Source of the DNA: Nemertoderma westbladi
Taxonomy: Eukaryota; Xenacoelomorpha; Nemertodermatida; Nemertodermatidae
Reading direction: 5' to 3'
NCBI GenBank assembly: GCA_032718475.1
Contig: JAUCBJ010003433.1
Location: 1 to 50,704 of the forward strand
Length of the DNA stretch: 50,704 nucleotides
Below, in pieces: positions 12,101-20,861 of this stretch; within the stretch, counting starts at the first letter, position 1, and every line of letters starts with the position of its first letter. The notes under the pieces were generated by a model. The model was not told where the DNA came from. It searched no databases and worked only from the letters and a program-made list of their open reading frames with translations. A program made the position numbers and the translations under genes.

Positions 12101-13040
12101 TTGGGCGGTTCTGTTATTCTACCTAAAGAAAGAAAAGTCTCGCGTTTCATCAGCCAATCAGCGTGCAGCTTCCAGCGAGGTCGAGAGTTCCTCAGCCATC
12201 GGGAGTTCCTCAGCCAATCAGCGTGCAGCTTCCAGCGAAGTCGTCTTGGGATTGGATTCGAGTTACGACGTTCTGTGCGATAGTTCCATGTTCCGAGCTA
12301 CTCAGATAGAACGTTCCGCTCTACACGACGCCAAACGTTCCACCTACGAACAGACCAAGCGTTGCGTGGAGACCTGTCTGTTGTTAGGCAACACCGAGCG
12401 CGCGGTCCAGTTGCTACTGGAAACGGACCCCGGTTCGGACTCCTTCTACACTGACTGTATGTCGGCCTGTCTGGTCGCCAACGTTAACAGCTCGTCCGGA
12501 CTGTCGCTCAGCACCGTTAAACTCGTCGCCACGCATCTCATAGCGAACGGGCGACTCTCGGAAGGGGTTCAACTCCTCTGTATGATCGGGAAGTCGCTGG
12601 ACGCCTGTAAGTATCTCATGACTTATAACTGTTGGAACCGAGCGGTTTGGTTGGCTAAGGCAACGCTGCCACCGGAAGAGTGTGGCGAAGTCCTCCGTCG
12701 CTGGATCGACTATTTATCCTCCGCTAAGGTGAACCGGAAGGATCTCGCTGTTCTCGTCTGGGTGTCCCAAGGGGAGTTCCTACGAGCGGTGGAGTTGCTT
12801 CACTCCCTCGGATACGGGGATACCGCCGGGTTGGTTCTACTCGCGTGTCGGCAGTTCGGATTCCTCGGGGGGACCGAGCAAACCCGCGCACAGACGTTGT
12901 GTACCTCGGTGCTGGGCAACTACGCTCGGCATTTATGGTCTGTTGGTTTGCAGAGCGCCGCTGAGTATTACTGTAAGGAACTAGGGGATAGGGGAGAGGA
13001 TATTATAGCTGAGTTAACTCTAGCAGACGATGGTATGTAA
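9198..13040 (+). CDS. WDR11: WDR11 homologue, intronless
   Basis: WD-repeat protein 11 forms a Golgi/endosome tethering complex with FAM91A1 and C17orf75 that captures AP-1 vesicles; it is also linked to cilia and Hedgehog signalling (known for the family). The ATG at 9198 (CACCATG, good Kozak) gives 1280 residues; the frame is open upstream but without ATG. Family hallmarks run collinearly: an N-terminal propeller (AYGCQNVIAVV; VKWRSEDYHH; ILWEADTGNRLWKKS), LLLLYPREVLFIDL, the FVIRMCPPLTTRN linker, a second propeller (HLRQYLAVVF; REHFVCSDYTGMLYHFTVEGN; RKARFAPGKGN), and an alpha-solenoid C-terminus (AVQLLLETDPGSD; LVATHLIANGRLSEGVQLL). Length is close to vertebrate WDR11. No intron breaks the frame, whereas vertebrate genes have many. 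A 60-bp in-frame duplication (12151-12240) adds a Ser/Ala-rich insert. It is either a functional retrogene or an ancestrally intron-poor locus. Confidence 0.95.
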   Translation: MIPSDNRSSQPETAHWDPNNPELQSVFVKPRVFPGLLNSLNKRAFDWGPHSHVAYGCQNVIAVVTAHNSRVFQVLEAHRAAVINVKWRSEDYHHGEATPYSMKLVSADSSGWLISWDVVKGRNLAEFHDNRQPVVDMSWLIHQPFGSNHDLLATLHSPYNLILWEADTGNRLWKKSFTSELYSFTFDSFDPNRVAFLSSNCILLVDDFSVSKSPSSNGKKYFIASQTSTSSDSSSPEDKHHSLSDTRAAIKRVTRMLVFNEREETTNKPAGTSTNLNDCLQVEFIKARRDILLLLYPREVLFIDLHVFQTVSYISLDKPVSSLLRCVPCRSRDAVLCLHENGAVSLRVCGVGRSGSVSPQSHDSSDIIYDLRATSESIRVSKSLKPFSLCINPISELNFSVIFSDGRIYLYSVMSSPRTQTNKPSGSNYCYPTSLNSPGRDRIFPKDCPNIILSDLFSPTTSLETDDGHPVHIGAPPTTAAAVAPLVGSGAPPVPTTDTTAQHPITLRIITSGILPPLVPPPFVIRMCPPLTTRNFPWYQPLLAVSSTSGSGGTAGVLQILNLSKGLLVKQFAVHSNVIRGVQWLDLNSVVTFAYPNPSPSSGLVLNEISLLDITTGVHSSLRGDKGDEPPIVCIRVSHLRQYLAVVFADPKPFEIWDLRSQLLVREMPRRFPTISALEWSQSAGGGKSAAAKRQSGVGDDIIGLEIGDLGSTPQRRASFREHFVCSDYTGMLYHFTVEGNVVRDSNRIPVGNSQITCMSWKADTVVLADTDANIHLWDLKARLSRTFPTSQQRGIARKARFAPGKGNLNIILLYNDGIDVWDTRAVELVSSLRSPKDLVAKLVDVDWASSDKPVLASSDGCLRVFDLGLTTTTSSIDFARCAPSLNPALLPHREAMALKSFIQNQDWRENFSFNFTDLKLDNQEILSVSLRCLDNSLVNFISSSYISISLRCFIAAMLYSDQFEMRLWAVLLFYLKKEKSRVSSANQRAASSEVESSSAIGSSSANQRAASSEVVLGLDSSYDVLCDSSMFRATQIERSALHDAKRSTYEQTKRCVETCLLLGNTERAVQLLLETDPGSDSFYTDCMSACLVANVNSSSGLSLSTVKLVATHLIANGRLSEGVQLLCMIGKSLDACKYLMTYNCWNRAVWLAKATLPPEECGEVLRRWIDYLSSAKVNRKDLAVLVWVSQGEFLRAVELLHSLGYGDTAGLVLLACRQFGFLGGTEQTRAQTLCTSVLGNYARHLWSVGLQSAAEYYCKELGDRGEDIIAELTLADDGM
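12151..12240 (+). repeat. In-frame 60-bp direct repeat inside WDR11
   Basis: CAGCCAATCAGCGTGCAGCT occurs at 12151 and again exactly 60 bp later at 12211. It encodes a doubled SSANQRAASSEV segment in the solenoid region, in a loop that is poorly conserved in the family. Confidence 0.9.
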
Positions 13041-13775
13041 GAGTTAAGGGATTAATACTTTGCTGTGATCCAAATTTATGTAATTCTGGTGCATTGTGTT
13101 TTTATTGAAGTTAATTTATTAAAATGTTTAACTCTTACGTTTGTTCTTATTATTTTCGATTTGGTAGCTTCTTTCAATATTAGAAAATTTAGAATCGTTA
13201 AACTTTGTTTTTATTGTTCAATTCCAGGATTACTTAACGCTTGTTCATAGGCGAGCGTTGAGTAAGTCATGTAATTGACGAGCCAAAATGCAAGAAGGCA
13301 AGAAAGCTTAAGTATAATTTAAAAATCGATTAGGATAAGATAAGAACAAGTAAAATATTTTGTTTATTCTAATTGCTGCTACATAATAAAATAATGCTAT
13401 CCTCGAATTATTATTACCTTATAATATTAATAATTAAAGTCTTATGATAAGAGGCCAGACACAACTTTTTGTATTACTAGCTCTGTAGTTACTAATTTAA
13501 TTGTTTTTTCAAACGTTTCTCCATTCACACCCCCACCCCCCCCCCCCCCCCCCGTGATTGAACAAGTTAGGCCAATTAAAAAAAACAAAATTAATTAATA
13601 AAAAATTGCAATTCCTAAAAACGTGTGATGATGATGATGAATAGGGATTTCCCGGAATTCCGTTCCGGCCACAATTCCGGTTCCGTTCCGGTTATTACCA
13701 ATTAGTTTAAGATACTTTTCAACACTTGTAAAAAAAAGTATAGAAATAAAGTTTTCTTCGACCGTTAGAGCGAAC
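13041..13775. other. 3' flank of WDR11
   Basis: AT-rich, no gene. An AATAAA at 13385-13390, about 345 bp past the stop, is a candidate poly(A) signal. A C16-type run lies near 13538. No genomic poly(A) tract follows the WDR11 stop directly, so an obvious retrocopy tail is missing. Confidence 0.45.
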
Positions 13776-13920
13776 ATTTAAGGATGCAAGGCATAGATGC
13801 CCCTTCAAACCATTCGTGCTGAATCGAAAACTGCCTTGGCCCATATGCTGGGATCGAATCCACGACCTCCAGATAGATTGGAATTCAATGCAACCACTAC
13901 ACCAAGCCAAGGTGGAACCT
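13776..13920 (-). mobile_element. tRNA-derived SINE, diverged partial copy
   Basis: Minus-strand copy of the SINE at 7449-7723, retaining the A-box region, a B box (read as GGATTCGATCC) and part of the body. It has a small CCAAG duplication in the A box and is truncated before the tail. Confidence 0.75.
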
Positions 13921-14660
13921 AAGTAACCTAACTAATGAGGGAAAATTCACAGCCACCCTGTTCAGTTTATTAAAGTGAATGCAGTCTTGATGGGTATATG
14001 TAACACATTTCCAAAAACATTTCACCTGGTAATCAAACTAAAATGGTCCCACCATATGTTACACCACGAAATGCATCAATAGGCCCGTGCCACACTGGTC
14101 AGAATGTCAAAATGAATGCCTCCTTGCTCCATAGGTAACACGAGTCTTAAGTCATTTGATAAAAAATATAAGATGCATCTCACATTTACAGCATATTTAT
14201 AACCAAAGTAAGCAATCGCAGGTCTCTTGGCGGATATAACACGAGTCATGTGTCAAAAGATGGAACATGGGACATAATCACTTCTGACTTTTAGGTCGTA
14301 ACGTATTGAAACCAATGTGTTCCATAATTTATTCTGACTAAGACTATAAGACTTACCAGTGGAGCACGGGCCTTAGCGGGTGGTTTTTCCAATTTGCTTA
14401 TTACAATCTGCTTATAAAATGACCATTATTGTAAGATCATTACAATATTTTACATTGATTTTTTACATTATTTTACATTGAATTTAAATTATTTTACATT
14501 GATTTTATATTATTTTAATCCAGAAACGATATTGCTAAACATATTATAATTCGCATAAACAATAAAATAATTATTATATACCAATAATAATATATAACCC
14601 TTCACCCACACACATAATTTAAATAATGTAAATAATGTAAAAACAGATTGACTTATGGAT
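13921..14660. other. Intergenic and 3' end of the RT element
   Basis: No coding signal. On the minus strand, the 14400-14520 stretch consists of repeated AAATCAATGTAAAAT words directly downstream of the RT gene, the kind of simple tail found at 3' ends of non-LTR elements. Confidence 0.4.
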
Positions 14661-17600
14661 CTAATACTGCCCAGCAAGGTCGTAGCCGCGCAATCCCGCA
14701 CCGTCGCCGAATCCCAAGCATCGCCATGGGCGACGACCGCCTCGGAGGCAGAGGGAGCTAGACCGGAGGAGAGCGAACTGGAGCCGCCGACGGACACCCC
14801 CCAACACACACGCGAGGCCCCTCTCCCGCATACCATCCCGCCTTGCCACGAGTGACTCGGCGAGGTGGCGGATGAGGATCTGGGCCTCGGTGCACCAGAT
14901 TCCATCGGTGGTGCCGACCAGAGGGGTGAATGCCATCCTCCGGTCTTCGCAGACGGTGCGGTAGTGGTTCTTCTTGTACCGACACCGTTCGTCCAGGAGA
15001 GACTCAATCGAACGGTTAGCCCGGGAATACGTGGTGGCGTCAGCGTTGATGATCGCAATGTCGAACGACGCCACACGTTGGTTTTCCCAGACCCCCCGAA
15101 CGACCAAGTCTGCCCGGACTCCCCCAACCTCCCGACCCTCTCTGTCCAGGTGACCCCGGGACAGGGTTACCTCCCGCTCCACTGAGGATGGCCCAACAAC
15201 TGAGGCCATGAGGTCGCCGAAGACCTCCCGAACCTCATTGTGTCGCTTCACTATGAGGCCGCCAGACTTGCAGGAGAGGGCGTGGGATGTGGAGAACGAT
15301 TCTCCACAGCCCTCGCACCTTGCTGGTAGATCCGGCGGAACGAGGCCGTACCGGAGGGCCAGGGAGTCGCGGAACTCGTCAGGGGTGAGGTCGGTGTGAT
15401 CCAACACCGACGGCTGGGCCGTCAACCACCCCCCAGTCTTGTTTGTCACAGTTCGGGTGACAGTTCTCCGACGATCAGCTGGCAAGTCAGCCAAAGCTGA
15501 CTGCTGCCTCGCCTTGTATAATGTGTCCTGCTCTTCTCGCGACTCCTTCAGGACCTGCTTGAGGCGCGAGATGTGGTTTGCTATGTGAAGGGGCCGGCCG
15601 GACTGTATCGCCTCAGAAACTAAAGAGGTGCCGTCCGTGGATGCTGTCCGTGCGGGGGTTCGTCGCATCTGAGGATCTCTGAGGCCTATCCCCCCATGGC
15701 GTGCTGGGAGGAGGACAAGATCCTCTTCGACTGATCCCCGAGGTGTCCCGAATAAGGCCGGGACGAAATCGTGGATCAGCGCATTATGGATGGGTGCGAG
15801 GTCCTCGTCTGTTGTGGGAATGACCCTGAGCAGATAGTCCCACTCCGCTTGGATGCAGCGAGTCATCCCGGTGTGGGCCGTCTGCGGGTATTCTTTAGCG
15901 ACAACAGACAATTTCCTGATGCTGCCCACCCAACCTGTCACCTTGTCAGCCACATACTTCCTCCGGTCCGTCTCATCGCCTATGAAGCCGCCAAGGAACC
16001 TCTGCCCTGAGACTATTTGTACACCACTGCCGCCGAAGAGTGCCTCAGCCTCTGCTTTAAACTCTGGCTTGACCACAAGTATACTCTTCGTGGGTTCTGG
16101 GTTGTACCCTATCCGTGGGCCCAAGAGTTGAAGCTCGGTCCACCAATGGTTGATGCCTGCCAATGTCCCGACGTTAGACGCGTCATCGGCGTACCAACAC
16201 TGCCGCTGGGGTGGGCTGTGGTGGGCTGGGGGTTGGGTTGGATGTGGAACCGTAGTGGATCCAGGTGGCAGTGGAACCGTGGCAGGTGCGGTTGCGGGTG
16301 GCAGTGGAACCGTGGCTGGTCCGGGTGGCAGTGGAACTGTGGCGGGTGCGGGTGGCAGTGGAACCGTGGCAGGTGCGGGTGGCAGTGGAACCATGGCAGG
16401 TGCGAGTGGCAGTGGAACCGTTGTGGGTGCGGGTGGCTGTGGAACCGTGGCAGGAGCGGGTGGTAGTGGAACCGTGGCGGGTCCAGGTGGCAGTGGAACC
16501 GTGGCAGGTCCAGGTGGCGGTGGAACCGTGGCGGGTGCGGGTGGCAGTGGAACCGTGGCGGGTCCAGGTGGCAGTGGAACCGTGGCGGGTGCGGGTGGCA
16601 GTGGAACCATGGTAGGTGCGAGTGGTAGTGGAACCGTTGTGGGTGCGGGTGGCTGTGGAACCGTGGCAGGAGCGGGTGGTAGTGGAACCGTGGCGGGTCC
16701 AGGTGGCAGTGGAACCGTGGCAGGTCCAGGTGGCAGTGGAACCGTGGCAGGTCCAGGTGGCAGTGGAACCGTGGCGGGTCCGGGTGGCAGTGGAACCGTG
16801 GCAGGTCCAGGTGGCAGTGGAACCGTGGCGGGTGCGGGTGGCAGTGGAACCGTGGCGGGTCCAGGTGGCAGTGGAACCGTGGCGGGTCCAGGTGGCAGTG
16901 GGACCGTGGCAGGTAAGGCTACGGGTGGCAGTGGAGCCGTGGCGAGTCTAACAGGTGATTGGTCCACCTCGTGGTTCCTCAGATATCCTGGTGGAATATC
17001 ACAGGAGTCTAGATTGCGCAGCTTCCTAACCATCGGCAGAGTACCGCAGCCATAACCCAGCATGGCTACCGGGTCGCCCTGAGTCCAGCCTTCCTGACTC
17101 CAGATAGGATCGTGGCAGCCATGGAGGTAGAGGGCTGCATGGCCGTTATAGGCGTTAAATACAAACCTTGATGCGCGGTGCCAGAGGACCCTGCAGTTCC
17201 AAAGTGAAACTGGCCGGCTAATGGAATTAAACGCATTGCTAGCGTCGACGAGAAGCATCGCCTGTGTTCCTTCCTCTCCGAAAATGGCAGACATCGCGTG
17301 AACTCCACCCTCGATGCCGGCCTTTAACCCGGCGCATAGCTGGTCGGCACCGCACTGAAGACCAAGGTCGGCCTTCGTAGCAGAAGTGACGCAGTTGGAG
17401 AGGAGGCGGTACAACACTTCGCCGATGCCGATGGGCCTGACGCCCGGCTTTTTGTCTAGTGCGATGAGCCTGCAGGCGCGTAGAGCTCTGATCTCGCCCC
17501 AAGGAACAATGGAGTTGGTCAAGCGGCGTGCCAGACTTGCGACCGCTACTCGTAGGCGGGTACTGTGCGCCTCGTACCGAGACAAAAGGGCGCACCAAAG

Positions 17601-18665
17601 CTCGGCATCCCCACCGACTGGGCCGGCACTACCACTGAGGGTCCTAGCAATCCGCAGGACCGACTGCGCTGTGATATCGACCCCCTCTAGAGGAGGAAGG
17701 TCGGGACAAGGTTCTAGAGAGTCGGCGGAAACGGGCAGCTGACTAGGATGTTTTTGCTGGAGGATGTCCCTCACGGTGACACCGGGGGGCTGGCCCTCGG
17801 CCTGGGCATTGGGGTCGAGAACCCCGCCGCATTCCCGATCTGTCACCGACCGGATCGCGGACCGGTTCATTCCTGCTAGGACCTTGCGGTTGAAGATCCG
17901 CGCGCTGTCGTTGTTCGACGATGATGGTCGGCGTCCTGTTGGGAACTTGGCATTGCAGCGCTCAGTCTCTGCTAGGAGCGGATCATATTCGCCCCGTTCC
18001 CACATCTCGACCCGTCGAAGGATTGTCCTCCTGACATCCGGACTCTTCACCACATCCGGGTCACGCTGAAAAACAACAGCTACAAAACAGAGGGGGCGCT
18101 CTGACGGGTACACACCTAGTATAAGGTAGTCAAGTTCCTGTGTGAGGACATCAACGACCTTTCGACCCACATTACCGCCTGGAACTATGTAACGCCTGCT
18201 CGGGAGTTGGGTGAGTCGGGCGTGGCGGGATTCCCACTGGGGGTCAGTGGAAGACCCGGGACAGTTGAGCCAGACGCCGCCGTAGGCTGCTTCCAGCACA
18301 TCTGACGTCGAGAGGGTGGGCCGAGTCTGGGTGAGGGGGGGGTTTGGGGGCGCCGATGAGAAGACTCCATGTACTGTGTTCCCAGTGCTAGAGTGTCGTG
18401 GAGAAGGAGCGGCTACCAATGTTGCATCCAGATCGTCTGAATCGATAGGTGGTGGAGTTGGCGGAAGTGCTACCAGCGTAGCATCCAGGTCGGGGTCGGG
18501 GACCGGACTTGGGCTAGATCTTGCTGCGGCCTGATTTTTACACTTGCCCGAAACCAGCGGTGTACAGGTGACACAAGGCTGCCCTTGTCGGGCGCATCCA
18601 CACCGACTTGAAGAGGCGCAGGCAGCCGCCGCGCAATTACAGCAGCGCTGCGATCTCTGCGACAT
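14661..18665 (-). CDS. Reverse transcriptase ORF of a non-LTR-type element
   Basis: 1334 residues from ATG 18665. The frame is intact. An N-terminal Cys-rich cluster (about residues 8-42, ten or so Cys) precedes an acidic/proline linker. The RT core has motif A LLVDASNAFNSI (about 470), motif B WTQGDPVAMLGYG (about 530) and the catalytic box WYADDAS (about 825). Between B and the catalytic box lies a roughly 240-residue insertion of nonapeptides like PATVPLPPG. Downstream are a C-x2-C-x7-H-x4-C zinc-finger-like motif (about 1120) and an RADLVV...ASFDIAII segment (about 1180) that looks like a restriction-like nuclease core, as in site-specific non-LTR elements. I know relatives only as widespread unnamed RT proteins of marine invertebrates. 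GC is far higher than in the flanks, suggesting a recent arrival. Clade assignment is uncertain. Confidence 0.85.
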   Translation of the reverse strand: MSQRSQRCCNCAAAACASSSRCGCARQGQPCVTCTPLVSGKCKNQAAARSSPSPVPDPDLDATLVALPPTPPPIDSDDLDATLVAAPSPRHSSTGNTVHGVFSSAPPNPPLTQTRPTLSTSDVLEAAYGGVWLNCPGSSTDPQWESRHARLTQLPSRRYIVPGGNVGRKVVDVLTQELDYLILGVYPSERPLCFVAVVFQRDPDVVKSPDVRRTILRRVEMWERGEYDPLLAETERCNAKFPTGRRPSSSNNDSARIFNRKVLAGMNRSAIRSVTDRECGGVLDPNAQAEGQPPGVTVRDILQQKHPSQLPVSADSLEPCPDLPPLEGVDITAQSVLRIARTLSGSAGPVGGDAELWCALLSRYEAHSTRLRVAVASLARRLTNSIVPWGEIRALRACRLIALDKKPGVRPIGIGEVLYRLLSNCVTSATKADLGLQCGADQLCAGLKAGIEGGVHAMSAIFGEEGTQAMLLVDASNAFNSISRPVSLWNCRVLWHRASRFVFNAYNGHAALYLHGCHDPIWSQEGWTQGDPVAMLGYGCGTLPMVRKLRNLDSCDIPPGYLRNHEVDQSPVRLATAPLPPVALPATVPLPPGPATVPLPPGPATVPLPPAPATVPLPPGPATVPLPPGPATVPLPPGPATVPLPPGPATVPLPPGPATVPLPPAPATVPQPPAPTTVPLPLAPTMVPLPPAPATVPLPPGPATVPLPPAPATVPPPPGPATVPLPPGPATVPLPPAPATVPQPPAPTTVPLPLAPAMVPLPPAPATVPLPPAPATVPLPPGPATVPLPPATAPATVPLPPGSTTVPHPTQPPAHHSPPQRQCWYADDASNVGTLAGINHWWTELQLLGPRIGYNPEPTKSILVVKPEFKAEAEALFGGSGVQIVSGQRFLGGFIGDETDRRKYVADKVTGWVGSIRKLSVVAKEYPQTAHTGMTRCIQAEWDYLLRVIPTTDEDLAPIHNALIHDFVPALFGTPRGSVEEDLVLLPARHGGIGLRDPQMRRTPARTASTDGTSLVSEAIQSGRPLHIANHISRLKQVLKESREEQDTLYKARQQSALADLPADRRRTVTRTVTNKTGGWLTAQPSVLDHTDLTPDEFRDSLALRYGLVPPDLPARCEGCGESFSTSHALSCKSGGLIVKRHNEVREVFGDLMASVVGPSSVEREVTLSRGHLDREGREVGGVRADLVVRGVWENQRVASFDIAIINADATTYSRANRSIESLLDERCRYKKNHYRTVCEDRRMAFTPLVGTTDGIWCTEAQILIRHLAESLVARRDGMRERGLACVLGGVRRRLQFALLRSSSLCLRGGRRPWRCLGFGDGAGLRGYDLAGQY
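16252..16925. repeat. 27-bp minisatellite inside the RT gene
   Basis: About 25 tandem 27-bp units, plus-strand type GGTGGCAGTGGAACCGTGGC followed by GGGTCCA or a variant. Unit variants recur in the same order in two blocks (about 16350-16500 and 16600-16715), indicating segmental duplication within the array. Frame is preserved throughout on the coding minus strand. Confidence 0.95.
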
Positions 18666-19162
18666 TGTTCGGATCAATTTATATTATATTCATAGACTAC
18701 GGTAAGCTGTACAGCAGTCAGTAGGCCGGTCAGTAGGTCAGTAGTATTCCAGTAGTACAAGTATTCTGGGCTTTATTGTTTTCATTTGAGTTATAATTCA
18801 TTTTATAAATATATTAATTAATCATAAATAATTTATTTAATTTATTTAATTAAATATAGTAAAATAATTATATTATCACAGTAAAACACTATTGTACCAT
18901 TAAAAAGAAAATAATAACAGAATAGGACTACAACAATTTAGGAGAAACTATAGAACCAATAAAGCAATAATAAATTTTGACAAACTATAGAACTGATAAA
19001 ACTGATAAAACAACATATTTTGACAAACTAAAGCATACAGTATGTTCACTATATCATTAAAAAGAAAACAACAACATAATAGGACTACTACAATTTAGGA
19101 AAAACTGAAGAAAAACAAGTAGAGCAACGGCGTTTAGGGTAAATCAGCAGTCTGGTCTAGAG
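18666..19162. other. Intergenic, AT-rich
   Basis: 5' side of the RT element followed by AT-rich DNA. A segment (AGGACTAC.ACAATTTAGGA.AAACT and neighbours) occurs twice, near 18926 and 19080, as an imperfect tandem repeat. No gene is seen. Confidence 0.4.
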
Positions 19163-19448
19163 GTAAAAAAGTAAAGTAAAAGTAAATTTTCTTCGGCCGC
19201 TAGGCCAGGGATTACGCGCAAAGTCTGACGACTTATTTCCAGTGCGGTCCCCCCAGAACGTTACTCCCCAGAGGAAACTCTAGTACTCATTTAGCTACCA
19301 CTTAAGGATGCAAGGCAGAGATACGCCCTGGCTGGTCCCTTTAAAGCATTCGTGCCGAAACGAAAACTGCCCTGGCCCATGTGAGGATCGAACCCACGAC
19401 CTACAGGAGATCTGAATTCAATGCAACCACTACACCAAGGTGGAACCT
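19163..19448 (-). mobile_element. tRNA-derived SINE, copy 2
   Basis: Nearly identical to the copy at 7449-7723, same orientation, with A box, perfect B box and TTTACTTTTACTTTACTTTTTTAC tail. It has inserted at the 3' end of the degenerate RT gene that starts at 19449 and truncates or replaces its last codons. Confidence 0.88.
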
Positions 19449-20861
19449 CAAGAGGTGTCTCCCCTGTCTCTCCCTGTACCCCTCCATTTCACCCAAACCG
19501 AAAGATTCTGTCACGCAGGAGGCATTGCCGATCTGAACACAGATCGCAATTCGTTGATGGAGAAATTCAGTGGCACGTTTGTTTCCTGTGCTACTCTCAA
19601 TGCGTCTACCAACCTCTCGGAGAAATGCCAAGGAGCATGGGCCAATACCACCCAGGGTTTCAAAAGCAACTGGTTGCACAATATAACTATTAGATAGCTC
19701 CTTGTATTTATCGAGCTTTCTAGCCTCTGCCAGGTCTGCAACTGAAGCTCCATCTAGTCCAGCAGAAGATGAGTAAGAGGCAGCCAATCTGTGTGTACAT
19801 GTGAAGTCCCACATTAGCGGCTTCCCTCTATTCCAAGGCAGCAATGTAGAACCAACTGCTGAACCAACTGGGCGTTTGCAGGATGAGCTACATAATCCTA
19901 TTGGCTCCAGGGTTGAAGGCATCTCTGCAGCGATTAGCCCATGGTAGATTGCGTTGTTGCAAAGGCGGTGGCGACCATTTCGGCTCTTGGTGTGTTTGCA
20001 GACAAGAGCATGGTTTGCAGTCTCATCAACTAAGGTGCCGCACACGCATATGTGCTGGGAGCATACAGGTGCACCTAGACGGAGAGAGACTGCAATTCCA
20101 AACTGCTTGTCTGAGAGACGAAGCCGAAGAGACTAAGAGTTGATGATGGCAGAGCATTAAGCCAGTCCCCTGATCCTGGTGCTCGGCAGCCTTTCAGATG
20201 GGCAACAGCTAAATTATCGGAACTGTGAATGAGCTCCTCAAATTGGGTTTGCTAAATAGGCTCTAGCCAGTTACGTTGTCTTGAGGGGTTTGTGGGAATT
20301 TCATTTGTCAATGAATAATCGCGCCAGAGTTTTAATGCCTGTGCTCGCTCTGGGAGTGGAGGAGCATCGCCGATGTCAAAGATAGCTGTGCGTAGTGTGC
20401 AGTTCTTTAATGTGGAAGACAGGAATGCACATGGAGCAATGACTGAGATTGGTGGTATCCCAAGTCCTCCATATCGAGCTGGTAGGCAAGCCTGCTTGAA
20501 TATAGACGGAGTAAGCTCGGAATTGGTAACATCATTCTATTAAGGTGTCTTTAATGCAGTTGTCAATACGGCGTAGAACATCAGGGAATGCAAAAGATGG
20601 TGTTGTGCGGAGCAAGTAGACCAGCTTAGGGATTGCCAAACAGTTCTTTAGCAAGAAGAACGCATCATGGTTGCACAGGAGCTTAAGTCTGGACTGGAAC
20701 AGAGTGAGGTTTGCAAGCTTATCGTTCAATGAGGATTCGATAGCTGCCTTGCCTATTGGAGCTCCAAGGAGGAGGATATCTCTGGGCAAAGTTTCCCTAA
20801 TGTTGGGGAAGTCAGTCTGGAAGGCTTCCAGTATGTGGTCATGCCTAGCCTTATCATTATG
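19449..20861 (-). pseudogene. Degenerate reverse transcriptase gene, 3' part
   Basis: Minus-strand remnants of an RT protein of the same broad family as 14661-18665, in at least two frames with stops. From 20861 downward come the post-palm segment (LPRDILLLGAPIG), a conserved RYGGLGIPPIS stretch near 20470, the ALVCKH zinc-ligand region near 20000, and a C-terminal domain with PLMWDFTCTHRL, VAFETLGGIG and RATEFLHQRIAICVQ. An in-frame TAG lies in the middle and a SINE sits at the 3' end. The matching 5' part is at 45349-45862. Its reading frame is interrupted at CAT AAT (20861-20856, minus strand), exactly where the Polinton and BEL insertions begin. Confidence 0.85.
20856..20861. repeat. ATTATG: left outer target duplication
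   Basis: ATTATG here matches ATTATG at 45349-45354 on the far side of the 24.5-kb insertion stack. Its last five bases (TTATG, 20857-20861) match TTATG at 31334-31338 across the BEL element. Confidence 0.9.

Noticed and set aside
13619-13640. Poly-His coding stretch
   Set aside because: It comes from a GAT/ATG microsatellite in non-coding DNA.
16150-17055. Plus-strand Gly/Ser/Thr-rich ORF of about 300 codons
   Set aside because: It is the complement of the Pro-rich minisatellite in the RT gene; a repeat with unit length divisible by three keeps all frames open.
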